Both the position numbers and the translations under genes were made by a program. A stretch of 64,000 nt of DNA from the NCBI RefSeq assembly GCF_018069875.1, contig NZ_JAGQDF010000007.1:124001-188000 (forward strand). The letters are read 5' to 3'. The notes under the pieces are model-generated. The model was given only the letters and a program-made list of their open reading frames with translations, was not told the origin of the DNA and did not search any database. Within the stretch, counting starts at the first letter, position 1, and each line of letters begins with the position of its first letter. The DNA is from Ideonella alba. Its GTDB lineage: Bacteria > Pseudomonadota > Gammaproteobacteria > Burkholderiales > Burkholderiaceae_C. Shown here in pieces: positions 40,055 through 48,736 of the stretch.

Positions 40055-41338
40055 ATGCACGTCATCGTGTTGGGTGCCGGCCTGCTCGGCACCACGTCCG
40101 CCTACTACCTGCGCCAGCTCGGCCACGAGGTCACGGTCGTCGACCGCCAGGCCACGCCGGCCGCTGAAACCAGCTTCGCCAACGGCGGCCAGATCTCGGT
40201 CAGCCACGCCGAGCCCTGGGCCAACCCCGGTGCCCCCGCCAAGCTGCTGAAGTGGCTGGGCCAGGAAGACGCCCCGCTGCTGTTCCGCCTGCGCGCCGAC
40301 ATGCGCCAGTGGCTGTGGGGCCTGCAGTTCCTGCGCGAGTGCACGCCGGGCCGCACCCGCCACAACATCGAGCAGATCGTCCGCCTGGGCACCTACAGCC
40401 GCAGCGAGCTGCAGGCGCTGCGCGCCGAGCGCGGCATCGAGTACGACCAGCGCACCCAGGGCATCCTGCACTTCTACACCAGCCAGAAGGAATTCGACGC
40501 CGCCGAAGCGCCCGCGCAGCAGATGCGCGATCTGGGCTGCGACCGCCGCGTCATCAGCGCCGATGAAGCGGTGAAGCTGGAGCCCGCGCTGGCCCACATC
40601 CGCCCGCAGCTCGCCGGCGCCACCTACACCGCCGAGGACGAGTCCGGCGACGCCAACCGCTTCGCCCGCGAACTGGTCAGGCGCTGCGAGGAAGACGGCG
40701 TGCGCTTCCTGATGAGCCACACCGTCACCGCGCTGCGCACCGCCGGCGGCGAGATCGACCACGTGGAAGCCACCGACGCCGAAGGCCGCTTCCAGCGCCT
40801 GCGCGCCGACGCCTACGTGCTGGCGATGGGCTCGCTGAGCCCGGTCTATGCGCAGACACTGGGCATCTCGCTGCCGATCTACCCGGCCAAGGGCTACTCG
40901 GTGACGATGCCGGTCAAGGACGCCAGCAAGGCGCACCAGGTCTCGCTGACCGACGACGAATTCAAGCTGGTCTTCTCGAGACTCACCTCGCCGGCGCTGC
41001 CTGACGGCACACCGGGGGGCGACCGCCTGCGCATCGCCGGCACCGCCGAGCTCAACGGCTACGACCGCGACCTCAACCGCGTGCGCTGCGAAGCCATCGT
41101 GCGCCGCACCGAGGAACTGTTCCCCGGCGCCGGCGACACCGAGCAGGCCCAGTTCTGGACCGGCCTGCGCCCGGCCACGCCGTCCAACGTGCCGCTGATC
41201 GGCCGCAGCCGGGTGGGCAAGCTGTTCCTCAACACCGGCCACGGCACGCTGGGCTGGACGCATGCCTGCGGCTCGGGCAAGAGCATTGCGCGCATCGTCA
41301 GCGGCATGAAGCCGGAACTGGATTTCGCCTTCCAGTGA
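40055..41338 (+). CDS. dadA: D-amino acid dehydrogenase (DadA-like FAD oxidoreductase)
   Basis: FAD-dependent oxidoreductase of 427 residues from ATG 40055 (GGAGA site upstream). The FAD motif GAGLLG (7-12), the DadA block NGGQISVSHAEPWANPGAP and the C-terminal GHGTLGWTHACGSGKS are clear. DadA oxidises small D-amino acids at the membrane. The glycine riboswitch in its leader implies a role in glycine or glycine-derived amine oxidation here, like glycine oxidase. It directly follows the amidohydrolase gene. Confidence 0.88.
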   Translation: MHVIVLGAGLLGTTSAYYLRQLGHEVTVVDRQATPAAETSFANGGQISVSHAEPWANPGAPAKLLKWLGQEDAPLLFRLRADMRQWLWGLQFLRECTPGRTRHNIEQIVRLGTYSRSELQALRAERGIEYDQRTQGILHFYTSQKEFDAAEAPAQQMRDLGCDRRVISADEAVKLEPALAHIRPQLAGATYTAEDESGDANRFARELVRRCEEDGVRFLMSHTVTALRTAGGEIDHVEATDAEGRFQRLRADAYVLAMGSLSPVYAQTLGISLPIYPAKGYSVTMPVKDASKAHQVSLTDDEFKLVFSRLTSPALPDGTPGGDRLRIAGTAELNGYDRDLNRVRCEAIVRRTEELFPGAGDTEQAQFWTGLRPATPSNVPLIGRSRVGKLFLNTGHGTLGWTHACGSGKSIARIVSGMKPELDFAFQ

Positions 41339-41396
41339 TGGCGCGGCCGATCGGTCGGTGGCGGACCGACGGCCACCACCGCCGGCGCTGATCCGG

Positions 41397-42332
41397 CTAC
41401 ACAGCCGCACCGCGGCCCCGGCCCGACTGCCGCAAGGTGCGCAGCACCTCGTCACGCAGCAGACCGGCCAGGGCCTGCGCCGCGGTGGACAGACGCCGGC
41501 CCTGCAGCGTCACCAGGCCGATCGGGCGCTGCACCTCCGGCTCGATCAGGCGGCGCTGCACCACGTCGGCGCCGCGCGCCACCCGCGCCGCCAGCTCGGG
41601 CAGCGCCGACACGCCCAGGCCCGCCGCCACCATCGCATTGATCGACGCCAGGTGCTCCACCTCGTAGCGCGGCTCGAAGCGCTGGCCCAGTTGCAGCAGC
41701 GCCGCGTCGGCGTACTGGCGCACGCTGGTGGGCGCGGGCATCGAGATGTGCGGCAGCTCGGCCACGCGCCGCCAGGTCAGCGGCGCACGGCTGCGCGCCA
41801 GCGGGTGCCGGGCGCTCAGCAGCAGCACGAAGGGGTCGCTGGCCAGCGCAACATAGGACAGGTCGGCGTAGGCCGGATTCTCGGCCGTCAGCGCGAAATC
41901 CACCTCGCCCGAGCGGACCAGCTCGAAGGAGGCCACCGACAGCGTGTCGAGCAGGTCAAGGCGCACGCCCGGATGTTCGGCGGCGAAGCGCGCGAACACC
42001 GCGGGCACCACGGTGGCGGCCAGGGACGGCAGCGCCGCCACGCGCACCCGGCCCTGGCGCAGCTCGGCCACATCGCGCACCGCCGCCGCGGCCGCGCCGG
42101 CCTGTGCCTGCAGGCCGCGCGCATGCACCAGCAGGGCCTGGCCGGCGTCGGTCAGGCGCACCGCACGGGTGCTGCGCTCAAACAGCGCGGCGCCGAATCC
42201 GGCCTCCAGGCGCGCCACCACGCCGGACACCGCGGGCTGCGACAGGTGCATGCGCTCGGCGGTGCGCCGAAAGCTGAGCGTGTCGGCCAGCGAGAGAAAG
42301 ACCTCGATTTCGCGGATCGTCCAATTGATCAT
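41397..42332 (-). CDS. LysR-family transcriptional regulator
   Basis: 311 residues, N-terminal wHTH with LSFRRTAERMHLSQPAVSGVVARLE, effector domain of CbnR-like type with RYEVEHLASINAMVAAGLGVS. It is divergent from the dehydrogenase/BKACE/Bug operon and probably controls it. The ATG at 42332 lies directly beside a perfect palindrome, and its ribosome site is poor, a hint of autorepression through that site. Confidence 0.88.
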   Translation of the reverse strand: MINWTIREIEVFLSLADTLSFRRTAERMHLSQPAVSGVVARLEAGFGAALFERSTRAVRLTDAGQALLVHARGLQAQAGAAAAAVRDVAELRQGRVRVAALPSLAATVVPAVFARFAAEHPGVRLDLLDTLSVASFELVRSGEVDFALTAENPAYADLSYVALASDPFVLLLSARHPLARSRAPLTWRRVAELPHISMPAPTSVRQYADAALLQLGQRFEPRYEVEHLASINAMVAAGLGVSALPELAARVARGADVVQRRLIEPEVQRPIGLVTLQGRRLSTAAQALAGLLRDEVLRTLRQSGRGRGAAV

Positions 42333-42351
42333 GATGGATTATCAATCCATC
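42333..42351. promoter_or_regulatory. Candidate LysR operator palindrome
   Basis: GATGGATT-ATC-AATCCATC: two perfect 8-base arms around three bases, immediately upstream of the LysR start codon and 48 bases before the divergent dehydrogenase ATG. Confidence 0.6.
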
Positions 42352-42399
42352 GCCAAATGCGACTGGACCGGATCAGCGCGGCTTCCTAGACTGCGCCGC

Positions 42400-43350
42400 A
42401 TGAACCCAGCCCTGCCCGCCCATGCGGTGGTCATCGGTGGCGGCACGATGGGCGCCGATGTGGCCGTCGTGCTGGCGCGTGGTGGCCTGCATGTGACCGT
42501 CGTCGAGCGCGCTGCCGCCCAGTCCGAACGCGCCGCGCAGCGCATCGGCCGCGAGCTCGCCGCACTCGGCCGTCCGCATTCGCCGCGCCTGGTCGCCAGC
42601 CTTGAACAGGTCGAGTGGTCCGGTGTCGGCCTGGTCGTGGAGTGCATTGTCGAGCAGCTCGACGCCAAGCAGCAGCTCTTCGCCGAACTGGTGCGCCGCG
42701 CGCCGCCCGACGCGCTGCTCACCAGCAACAGCTCGGGCCTGCCGATCAGCCAGATCGCCCAGGGCCTGCCCACCCAGGCACGCATGTTCGGTCTGCACTT
42801 CTTCATGCCGGCGCACCTGGTGCCGCTGGTCGAGGTGGTGATGGGGCCGGCCAGCGACGAGGCCGGCGCCCAGCGCTTGATGGCCACGATGCGCCGCTGC
42901 GCCAGCGTGCCGGTGCTGGTGCGCAAGGACCGCCCGGGCTTTCTGGCCAACCGGCTGCAGCACGCGCTGGCGCGCGAGGCCTTTGCGCTGCTGGACGACG
43001 GCGTGGCCAGCGCCGAGGACATCGACGCGGCCGTGCGATTCGGCTTCGGCTTTCGCTTCCTGGCCGCCGGGCCGGTGCTGCAGCGCGAGCACGCGGGCCT
43101 GGACATCCACTGCGCCGCCGCCGCCACGATCTACCCCAGTCTGTGCAACGACAGCCAGCCCGCCCGCGTGCTGCGCGAGCAGGTGGCCGCGGGCCGCGTG
43201 GGCATGAAGGCCGGCGCCGGCTTCACCGACTGGCCGGACGAGCGCCGCGACGCCGAGCGTGCCCGCTACGACCGCCTGCTGCGCGCTGGCCTGGACCTGC
43301 TGCGGGATGAGCTGCCGCCGCTGCCCTCGTCCCCCGCTTCGCCGCCATGA
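42400..43350 (+). CDS. 3-hydroxyacyl-CoA dehydrogenase NAD-binding family protein (short form)
   Basis: 316 residues of the short beta-hydroxyacid dehydrogenase branch that includes L-carnitine dehydrogenase and lambda-crystallin/L-gulonate dehydrogenase. Visible motifs are GGGTMGADVAVVLARGG (NAD), SNSSGLPISQIA, the catalytic His in GLHFFMPAHLVPLVEVV and RPGFLANRLQHALAREAF. Coupled by ATGA to the BKACE gene, it should oxidise a 3-hydroxy acid or its CoA ester to the beta-keto acid used by BKACE. Carnitine is one candidate. Confidence 0.85.
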   Translation: MNPALPAHAVVIGGGTMGADVAVVLARGGLHVTVVERAAAQSERAAQRIGRELAALGRPHSPRLVASLEQVEWSGVGLVVECIVEQLDAKQQLFAELVRRAPPDALLTSNSSGLPISQIAQGLPTQARMFGLHFFMPAHLVPLVEVVMGPASDEAGAQRLMATMRRCASVPVLVRKDRPGFLANRLQHALAREAFALLDDGVASAEDIDAAVRFGFGFRFLAAGPVLQREHAGLDIHCAAAATIYPSLCNDSQPARVLREQVAAGRVGMKAGAGFTDWPDERRDAERARYDRLLRAGLDLLRDELPPLPSSPASPP

Positions 43351-44162
43351 CCGACCCGCTGATCCTCACCGTCGCGCCCAATGGCGCCTACAAGCAGTCG
43401 GCCGACCACCCGGCCGTGCCGCTCACCCCGGCGGCCCTCGCAGACACGGCCAAGCGCTGCCTGGACGCGGGCGCCGCCATGCTCCACCTGCACATCCGCG
43501 ATGCGCAGGGTCGCCACAGCCTGGACATCGAGGGCTACCGCGAAGCGCTGCGCGTGGTGCGCGCCGCTGTCGGCGAGGCGATGGTGCTGCAGATCACCAG
43601 CGAAGCCGCCAAGGTCTACCGCGCCGAGCAGCAGATCGCCATGGTGCGCGCACTGCGTCCCGAAGCGGTGTCGGTGGGCCTGCGTGAGATTGACCAGCCC
43701 GAGATCGGCGAGGCCGGACTGGCCGCCTTCCTGGCCGAGCTGGTCGCGCAACGCACGATGACCCAGGTGATCCTGTACGACCTGGCCGACCTGCAGCGCT
43801 GGCAGGCCTTGCGCCGCGCGGGCACGGTGCCCGACGCGCCGTGGTTTCTGCTCTTCGTGCTGGGCCGCTACAGCGCCACCCAGACCTCCGACCCGCGCGA
43901 GCTGCTTCCCTTCGTGCAGGCGCACACCGGCACCGAGCCCTGGGCGATGTGCGCCTTCGGACCCAGCGAGAACGCCTGCGTGGCCGCGGCAGCGGCACTG
44001 GGCGGCCATGCCCGCGTGGGCTTCGAGAACAACCTGCGCCTGCGCGATGGCCGTCTGGCGCCCGACAACGCGGCCCTGGTGCGCCAGGCCGCCGAAGTGG
44101 CCCATGCACTGGGCCGCCCACTGGCCACGGCCGCGCAGATCCGTGCGCGCTTCGGCGCCTGA
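43347..44162 (+). CDS. Beta-keto acid cleavage enzyme (BKACE, DUF849)
   Basis: 271-residue DUF849/BKACE-family protein, which transfers an acetyl group from acetyl-CoA while splitting a beta-keto acid, releasing acetoacetate and a CoA ester. The zinc-binding HLHIRD and the early TVAPNGAYKQ are as expected; the second metal motif appears in RVGFENNLRLRDG near the end. The protein is slightly shorter than most BKACEs (about 275-310). Substrate unknown; the linked dehydrogenase suggests a 3-keto acid made in situ. Confidence 0.9.
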   Translation: MTDPLILTVAPNGAYKQSADHPAVPLTPAALADTAKRCLDAGAAMLHLHIRDAQGRHSLDIEGYREALRVVRAAVGEAMVLQITSEAAKVYRAEQQIAMVRALRPEAVSVGLREIDQPEIGEAGLAAFLAELVAQRTMTQVILYDLADLQRWQALRRAGTVPDAPWFLLFVLGRYSATQTSDPRELLPFVQAHTGTEPWAMCAFGPSENACVAAAAALGGHARVGFENNLRLRDGRLAPDNAALVRQAAEVAHALGRPLATAAQIRARFGA

Positions 44163-44201
44163 ACCCACGGTCGACCCACAACCACTCACAGGAGACTTCC
44201 C

Positions 44202-45182
44202 ATGACGCTGTCGCGCCGCACCGCTGTATCCGCCCTGGCCCTGGGCCTGGGCCTTGGCACGCTGGCCCACGCGCAGGCGCCCTACCCCAACGGGCCGATC
44301 CGTTTCCTGGTGCCCTACCCGCCCGGCGGCCCCACCGACCTGATGGCCCGCATGCTGCAACCGGAGCTGCAAAAGCGCCTGGGCGTGCCGGTGCTGGTGG
44401 AGAACAAGGGCGGCGCCGGCGGCAACCTAGGCAGCGCGGAAGTTGCCAAGCAGGCGCCGGCCGACGGCCAGACCCTGCTGCTGGCCGCCAGCGGCCCGAT
44501 GGCGGTCAACGGCACGCTGTTCCGCAACATGCCCTTCAATGCGATCAACGACCTCGCGCCGGTGGTGCAGCTGTCAGCCTTCCCGCTGGTGCTGGAGGTG
44601 CATCCGTCGCTGAACGTGAAGACGCTCAAGGAGTTCCTGGCGGTGGCCAAGGCGCAGAAGGAGCCGTTCACCTTCGCTTCCGCGGGCAATGGCACGCCCC
44701 AGCACCTGGCGGGCGAGCTGTTCTCGCGCGCCGCGGGCGTGCCGCTGGTGCATGTGCCCTACCGGGGCGCCGGCCCGGCGCTCAACGACGTGCTGGGTGG
44801 CCAGGTCAAGGTGATGTTCGACATCCTGGGCAGCTCGCTGCCGCACATCCAGGCCGGCAAGCTCCAGCCGATCGCGGTGACCTCGGCCCAGCGCAGCCCG
44901 GCGCTGCCCAAGGTGCCCACCATGGCCGAGGCGGGCCTGGCGAATTTCGAGACCACCGCCTGGCACGGCGTGGCGGTGCGCGCCGGCACGCCGGCGCCGA
45001 TCATCGCCCGGCTCAACGCCACCTTCCTCGACATCTTCAAGGACCCGGCCTTCCGCCAGAAGTGGGAGGCGATCGGCACGCCAGTGGTGGCCGGCACGCC
45101 CGAGGCCTTCGGACAGCTGGTGCGCACCGAATCGGTCCGCCTGGGCCGCCTGGTGCGTGACACCGGCGTCACCGCCGACTGA
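44202..45182 (+). CDS. Bug-family (TctC-like) substrate-binding protein
   Basis: 326-residue periplasmic receptor with a Tat-like or Sec signal (SRRTAVSALALGLGLGTLAHA) and the Bug motif IRFLVPYPPGGPTDLMARML. The end of the first lobe carries SAGNGTPQHLAGELF. Third gene of the LysR-controlled dehydrogenase/BKACE operon, so it should bind the operon's substrate. Only the receptor is encoded here, without TctAB. Confidence 0.9.
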   Translation: MTLSRRTAVSALALGLGLGTLAHAQAPYPNGPIRFLVPYPPGGPTDLMARMLQPELQKRLGVPVLVENKGGAGGNLGSAEVAKQAPADGQTLLLAASGPMAVNGTLFRNMPFNAINDLAPVVQLSAFPLVLEVHPSLNVKTLKEFLAVAKAQKEPFTFASAGNGTPQHLAGELFSRAAGVPLVHVPYRGAGPALNDVLGGQVKVMFDILGSSLPHIQAGKLQPIAVTSAQRSPALPKVPTMAEAGLANFETTAWHGVAVRAGTPAPIIARLNATFLDIFKDPAFRQKWEAIGTPVVAGTPEAFGQLVRTESVRLGRLVRDTGVTAD

Positions 45183-45192
45183 CCGCCCACGG

Positions 45193-45224
45193 ACAAAGGG
45201 GCGCTCGCCCGGGACGCCCCTTGT
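45193..45224. terminator. Possible shared hairpin between convergent genes
   Basis: ACAAAGGGGCG pairs with CGCCCCTTGT (one bulged A) between the Bug gene stop and the convergent boxB2 stop. No proper T-run on either strand, so it is at best a weak bidirectional terminator. Confidence 0.4.
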
Positions 45225-45245
45225 TCGCTCAACGCCGCGAGGCGC

Positions 45246-46745
45246 TCAGTCGATCTTCACGTACTCGTAGTCCACCGGCTGCTGGTTGATGCCCATCCGC
45301 GGCGGGGCGATCCAGCTGGCGTACTGGCCGGCCTCGTGGTGGGGCTTCATCAGCGAGTTGATGAAGTCCAGGTCCTCGGCATTGGGCAGCCACTCGTGCT
45401 TGCTGGCCTCCCAGACCTCGGCGCTCATGACCTCGCCGCTGGGGCTGATCTTGTGGCCGGCGAACTCGCCGATGCGGCGGTTGAAGCCCTTGTGCGGCTG
45501 GGTGATCTTGAAGCTGATGCCGGCCTTCTCGATGATCTTGTTCCAGCGGTCGATGCCGCCCTGGCAGTCGGCGATGTAGTCGTCGAGCAGGCGGGAGTTG
45601 ATAGCGCGCAGCGCCGGCACGTCTTCCCACACCAGCTCGCCGCCCACCACGCGCTGCACGGGGTAGGTGGCGTCCTGCAGCTGGTGGTCGTCGCCCTCGA
45701 GCTTGGCCTCGTTGAAGCGGCCCTTCAGGCCGGTGTTGAAGGCGTCGGCGCCGTTGGAGCTGATCTCGCTGCCGAACAGGTCGCGCGTCACGCTCATGTG
45801 GAAGTTGGCCTTGCGCTGCAGCAGCGGCAGGTCGACCACGCCGAGTTTGCGGATGGCGTCGGTGTCGTACGGGTCGGTGATGCCGGCCTTGACCATGGCC
45901 GCGCAGGTGGCTTCGATCGTGCGGCCGACGCCGGTCTCGCCGACGAACAGGTGGTGCGCCTCTTCGGTGAGCATGAAGCGGCAGCTGCGGCTCAGTGGGT
46001 CGAAGCCACTCTCTGCCAGCGCGGCCAGCTGCATCTTGCCGTCGCGGTCGGTGAAGTAGGTGAACATGAAGAAGCTCAGCCAGTCGGGCGTCTTCTCGTT
46101 GAAGGCGCCCAGGATGCGCGGGTTGTCCTGGTGGCCGCTGCGGCGCTCCAGCAGGGCCTGGGCCTCTTCGCGGCCGTCCTTGCCGAAGTACTTGACCAGC
46201 AGGTAGACCATCGCCCACAGGTGGCGGCCCTCTTCCACGTTCACCTGGAACAGGTTGCGCATGTCGTACAGGCTAGGGGCCGTGGCGCCCAGCCAGCGCT
46301 GCTGCTCGACGCTGGCCGGCTCGGTGTCGCCCTGCACCACGATCAGGCGCTTAAGCAGCGAGCGGTACTCGCCCGGCACTTCCTGCCAGGCCGGCTCGCC
46401 CTTGTGCTTGCCGTGCGGGATGGTGCGGCCTTCCACCTTGGGCGCCAGCAGGATGCCCCAGCGGTACTCGGGCATCTTCACATAGCCGAACTTGGCCCAG
46501 CCGGCCGGGTCCACGCCCACTGCGGTGCGCAGGTAGACGTCGGCGTTCTGGAAGCCTTCGGGGCCCATTTCCTTCCACCAGTCGACGTAGTTGGGCTGCC
46601 AGCTCTCCAGGGCGCGCTGCAGTTGGCGGTCGCTGGACAGGTCGACGTTGTTGGGGATGCGGTCGTCGTAGTTGACCTCGACGAACTTGTCGCTCTCGAT
46701 CGATTCACGGTCCTCGACCAGCGAGTCGGTGTTCAGGGTGCTCAC
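45246..46745 (-). CDS. Second benzoyl-CoA 2,3-epoxidase oxygenase subunit, BoxB paralogue
   Basis: 499-residue BoxB-family di-iron oxygenase. Compared with the copy at 28071 it has about 20 extra N-terminal residues (LNTDSLVEDRESIESDKF) and many substitutions, yet keeps all iron-ligand motifs: QGDTEP, NVEEGRHLW, FTDRDG, LTEEAHHLF. Specific inserts such as AGITDPYDTDAIR are absent from the first copy. It starts at GTG 46745 with a GAGGAG site, divergent from a CoA ligase, with BoxR-like sites between. It may epoxidise a different aryl-CoA or serve under other conditions; BoxA must be shared. Confidence 0.93.
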   Translation of the reverse strand: MSTLNTDSLVEDRESIESDKFVEVNYDDRIPNNVDLSSDRQLQRALESWQPNYVDWWKEMGPEGFQNADVYLRTAVGVDPAGWAKFGYVKMPEYRWGILLAPKVEGRTIPHGKHKGEPAWQEVPGEYRSLLKRLIVVQGDTEPASVEQQRWLGATAPSLYDMRNLFQVNVEEGRHLWAMVYLLVKYFGKDGREEAQALLERRSGHQDNPRILGAFNEKTPDWLSFFMFTYFTDRDGKMQLAALAESGFDPLSRSCRFMLTEEAHHLFVGETGVGRTIEATCAAMVKAGITDPYDTDAIRKLGVVDLPLLQRKANFHMSVTRDLFGSEISSNGADAFNTGLKGRFNEAKLEGDDHQLQDATYPVQRVVGGELVWEDVPALRAINSRLLDDYIADCQGGIDRWNKIIEKAGISFKITQPHKGFNRRIGEFAGHKISPSGEVMSAEVWEASKHEWLPNAEDLDFINSLMKPHHEAGQYASWIAPPRMGINQQPVDYEYVKID

Positions 46746-46787
46746 GGCTGTCTCCTCGGGGGGTGTCGGTGGACTGAGGGTTTTCCA

Positions 46788-46801
46788 TGCACTTTGATGC
46801 G
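46788..46801. promoter_or_regulatory. BoxR-type operator, site 5
   Basis: TGCA-CTTTGA-TGCG, one base off TGCA-N6-TGCA, on the boxB2 side of the divergent gap. Confidence 0.5.
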
Positions 46802-46829
46802 TTAACCCTCACGGCGTATGCAGTATCAT
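46802..46829 (+). promoter_or_regulatory. Candidate promoter of the ligase/thiolase operon
   Basis: TTAACC (46802-46807), 16-base spacer, TATCAT (46824-46829). The -10 lies inside the BoxR-like site 46819-46832 in exactly the register seen at boxC. The -35 is poor. Confidence 0.5.
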
Positions 46830-46832
46830 GCC
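46819..46832. promoter_or_regulatory. BoxR-type operator, site 6
   Basis: TGCA-GTATCA-TGCC, matching the boxC site 26225-26238 at 12 of 14 bases and covering the predicted -10 of the ligase gene. Confidence 0.6.
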
Positions 46833-46912
46833 TGTCGTTCGGTCGGCACTTTGCGCTAGATCAGAAAAACAGTGCATCGCGCCGCGGCCGCCCACCGCTG
46901 CAGGAGACACCC

Positions 46913-48724
46913 ATGGCCACCTTCGTCGACGACACCGACAACGTCGCGCCGCCCCGCGCCGAACTGCTCACGCTGACCGACGGCAGCTTCGTGCTGCGCT
47001 CGCCGCAAGCGCTGGGCCCCTACGCCCGCTGCATCGGCGACTGGCTGGAGAAGTGGGCGAAGGACACGCCCGATGCGCTGGCCGTGGCCGAGCGCGCGCC
47101 CAGTGGCGACTGGCGCCAGCTGACCTGGGCGCAGCTGCGCGCCGGTGTGGGCCGGGTGGCGCAGGGCCTGCTGGGTCTGCACCTGCCGGCCGACAAGCCG
47201 GTGGTGGTGCTGTCCGACAACTCGGTCGACCACCTGGTGCTGATGCTGGCGGGCATGCACATCGGCCGTCCGGTGTGCACCGTCAGCAGCGCCTACTGCC
47301 GCCTGAGCAAGGACTACGTGAAGATCCGCGAGATCGTGCAGATGCTCGATCCGGCGCTGGTCTACGCCAGCGACGCTGCCACCTACGGCCCCGCCATCCG
47401 CGCCTGCCTGGACGGCGGCGCGCTCAAGGGCGTGGTGGTGCTGGGCACCGGCGCCGACGAGGTGCCCGGTGCCTTCCCCTGGGACACCCTGGCCAGCCGC
47501 CCCGAGGGCCCGGGCGTGATGCAGGCCTTCGGCCGCCTGCTGCCCGACACCGTGGCCAAGTACCTGCTGACCAGCGGCTCCACCGGCCACCCCAAGGTGG
47601 CCATCAACACCCACCGCATGCTGTGCGCCAACCAGCAGATGATGGCCCAGACCTGGCGCTTCCTGCGGCGCGAGAAGCCGGTGCTGCTGGACTGGCTGCC
47701 CTGGAGCCACACCTTCGGCGGCAACCACAACCTGAACATGGTGCTGTGCCACGGCGGCACGCTCTACATCGACGACGGCCGCCCGGTGCCTGGCGCGATC
47801 GAGAAGACGGTGCGCAACCTCAAGGACTGCCAGCCCAACATCCACTTCAACGTGCCCCGCGGCCTGGACATGCTGATGGGCTTCTTCGAGGACGACCTGG
47901 CCTTCGCCAAGAAGGTGCTGTCACCGCTGCGCGCCGTGTTCTACGCCGGCGCCGCGCTGCCGCAGGCCAGCTGGCAGCGGCTGCAGGCGATCGCCGCCAA
48001 GGTGCGCGAGGAACCGCTGTGGCTCACCACCTCCTGGGGCTCCACCGAGACCGCGCCGGCCGTCACCAGCGCCCACTTCATGCTGGAGGGCGCCGGCTGC
48101 ATCGGCCTGCCGCTGCCCGGCACCGAGCTGAAGTTCATCCCCAACGGCGAGAAGCTGGAGCTGCGCGTGCGCGGCGTCAACATCTTCCCCGGCTACCGCG
48201 GCCAGCCGCAGCTCAGCGCCGAGGCCTTTGACGAAGAGGGCTACTACCGGATCGGCGACGCCGGCTTCCTGGTCGATCCGGCCCACCCCGAGAAAGGCGT
48301 GATGTTCAATGGCCGCGTGGCCGAGGACTTCAAGCTGACCACCGGCACCTGGGTCTCGGTGGGCACGCTGCGGGTGAAGCTGGTGTCGGCGCTGGCGCCG
48401 CTGGCCACCGATGCGGTGATCACCGGCCATGATCGCGACGAGATCGGCGCGCTGCTCTTCCTCAGCCCCGCCGGCCAGGCGATGGAGCGCGAGGCGCTGC
48501 ACGCCAAGGTGCAGGCGGCGCTGCAGGAATTGAAGCGCGGCGGCGGCTCATCGCAGTGCCCGGCACGCGTGCTGCTGATGACCGAGCCGCCCAATGCCGA
48601 CGCCGGCGAGATCACCGACAAGGGCTACATCAACCAGCGCGCCGTGCTCAGCCGCCGCGCGGTGGAGGTGGCCACGCTGTACGCCGAGACGATCGACGCG
48701 CGCGTCGTCGCGCTGGGTCACTGA
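46913..48724 (+). CDS. Aryl-CoA ligase, feruloyl-CoA synthase-like
   Basis: 603-residue ANL-superfamily ligase from ATG 46913 (AGGAGA site). P-loop [18 protein letters not shown]5 motif [18 protein letters not shown] and A7 motif [10 protein letters not shown] are intact. The C-terminal Lys region [14 protein letters not shown] differs from the usual PRTxTGK. Length and the [16 protein letters not shown] helix resemble feruloyl-CoA synthases. No feruloyl-CoA hydratase (ech) is nearby, so a benzoate analogue or other aryl acid is as likely as ferulate. It is paired with BoxB2. Confidence 0.85.
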   Translation: MATFVDDTDNVAPPRAELLTLTDGSFVLRSPQALGPYARCIGDWLEKWAKDTPDALAVAERAPSGDWRQLTWAQLRAGVGRVAQGLLGLHLPADKPVVVLSDNSVDHLVLMLAGMHIGRPVCTVSSAYCRLSKDYVKIREIVQMLDPALVYASDAATYGPAIRACLDGGALKGVVVLGTGADEVPGAFPWDTLASRPEGPGVMQAFGRLLPDTVAKYLLTSGSTGHPKVAINTHRMLCANQQMMAQTWRFLRREKPVLLDWLPWSHTFGGNHNLNMVLCHGGTLYIDDGRPVPGAIEKTVRNLKDCQPNIHFNVPRGLDMLMGFFEDDLAFAKKVLSPLRAVFYAGAALPQASWQRLQAIAAKVREEPLWLTTSWGSTETAPAVTSAHFMLEGAGCIGLPLPGTELKFIPNGEKLELRVRGVNIFPGYRGQPQLSAEAFDEEGYYRIGDAGFLVDPAHPEKGVMFNGRVAEDFKLTTGTWVSVGTLRVKLVSALAPLATDAVITGHDRDEIGALLFLSPAGQAMEREALHAKVQAALQELKRGGGSSQCPARVLLMTEPPNADAGEITDKGYINQRAVLSRRAVEVATLYAETIDARVVALGH

Positions 48725-48736
48725 GAGGACGCCCCG

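Noticed and set aside
45193-45224. Strong bidirectional terminator between the Bug gene and boxB2
   Set aside because: The stem is present but there is no T-run on either strand; kept only as a low-confidence entry.
45246-46745. Possibility that the second boxB is an assembly duplicate
   Set aside because: The two copies differ throughout, including an N-terminal extension and inserts, and have different neighbours.
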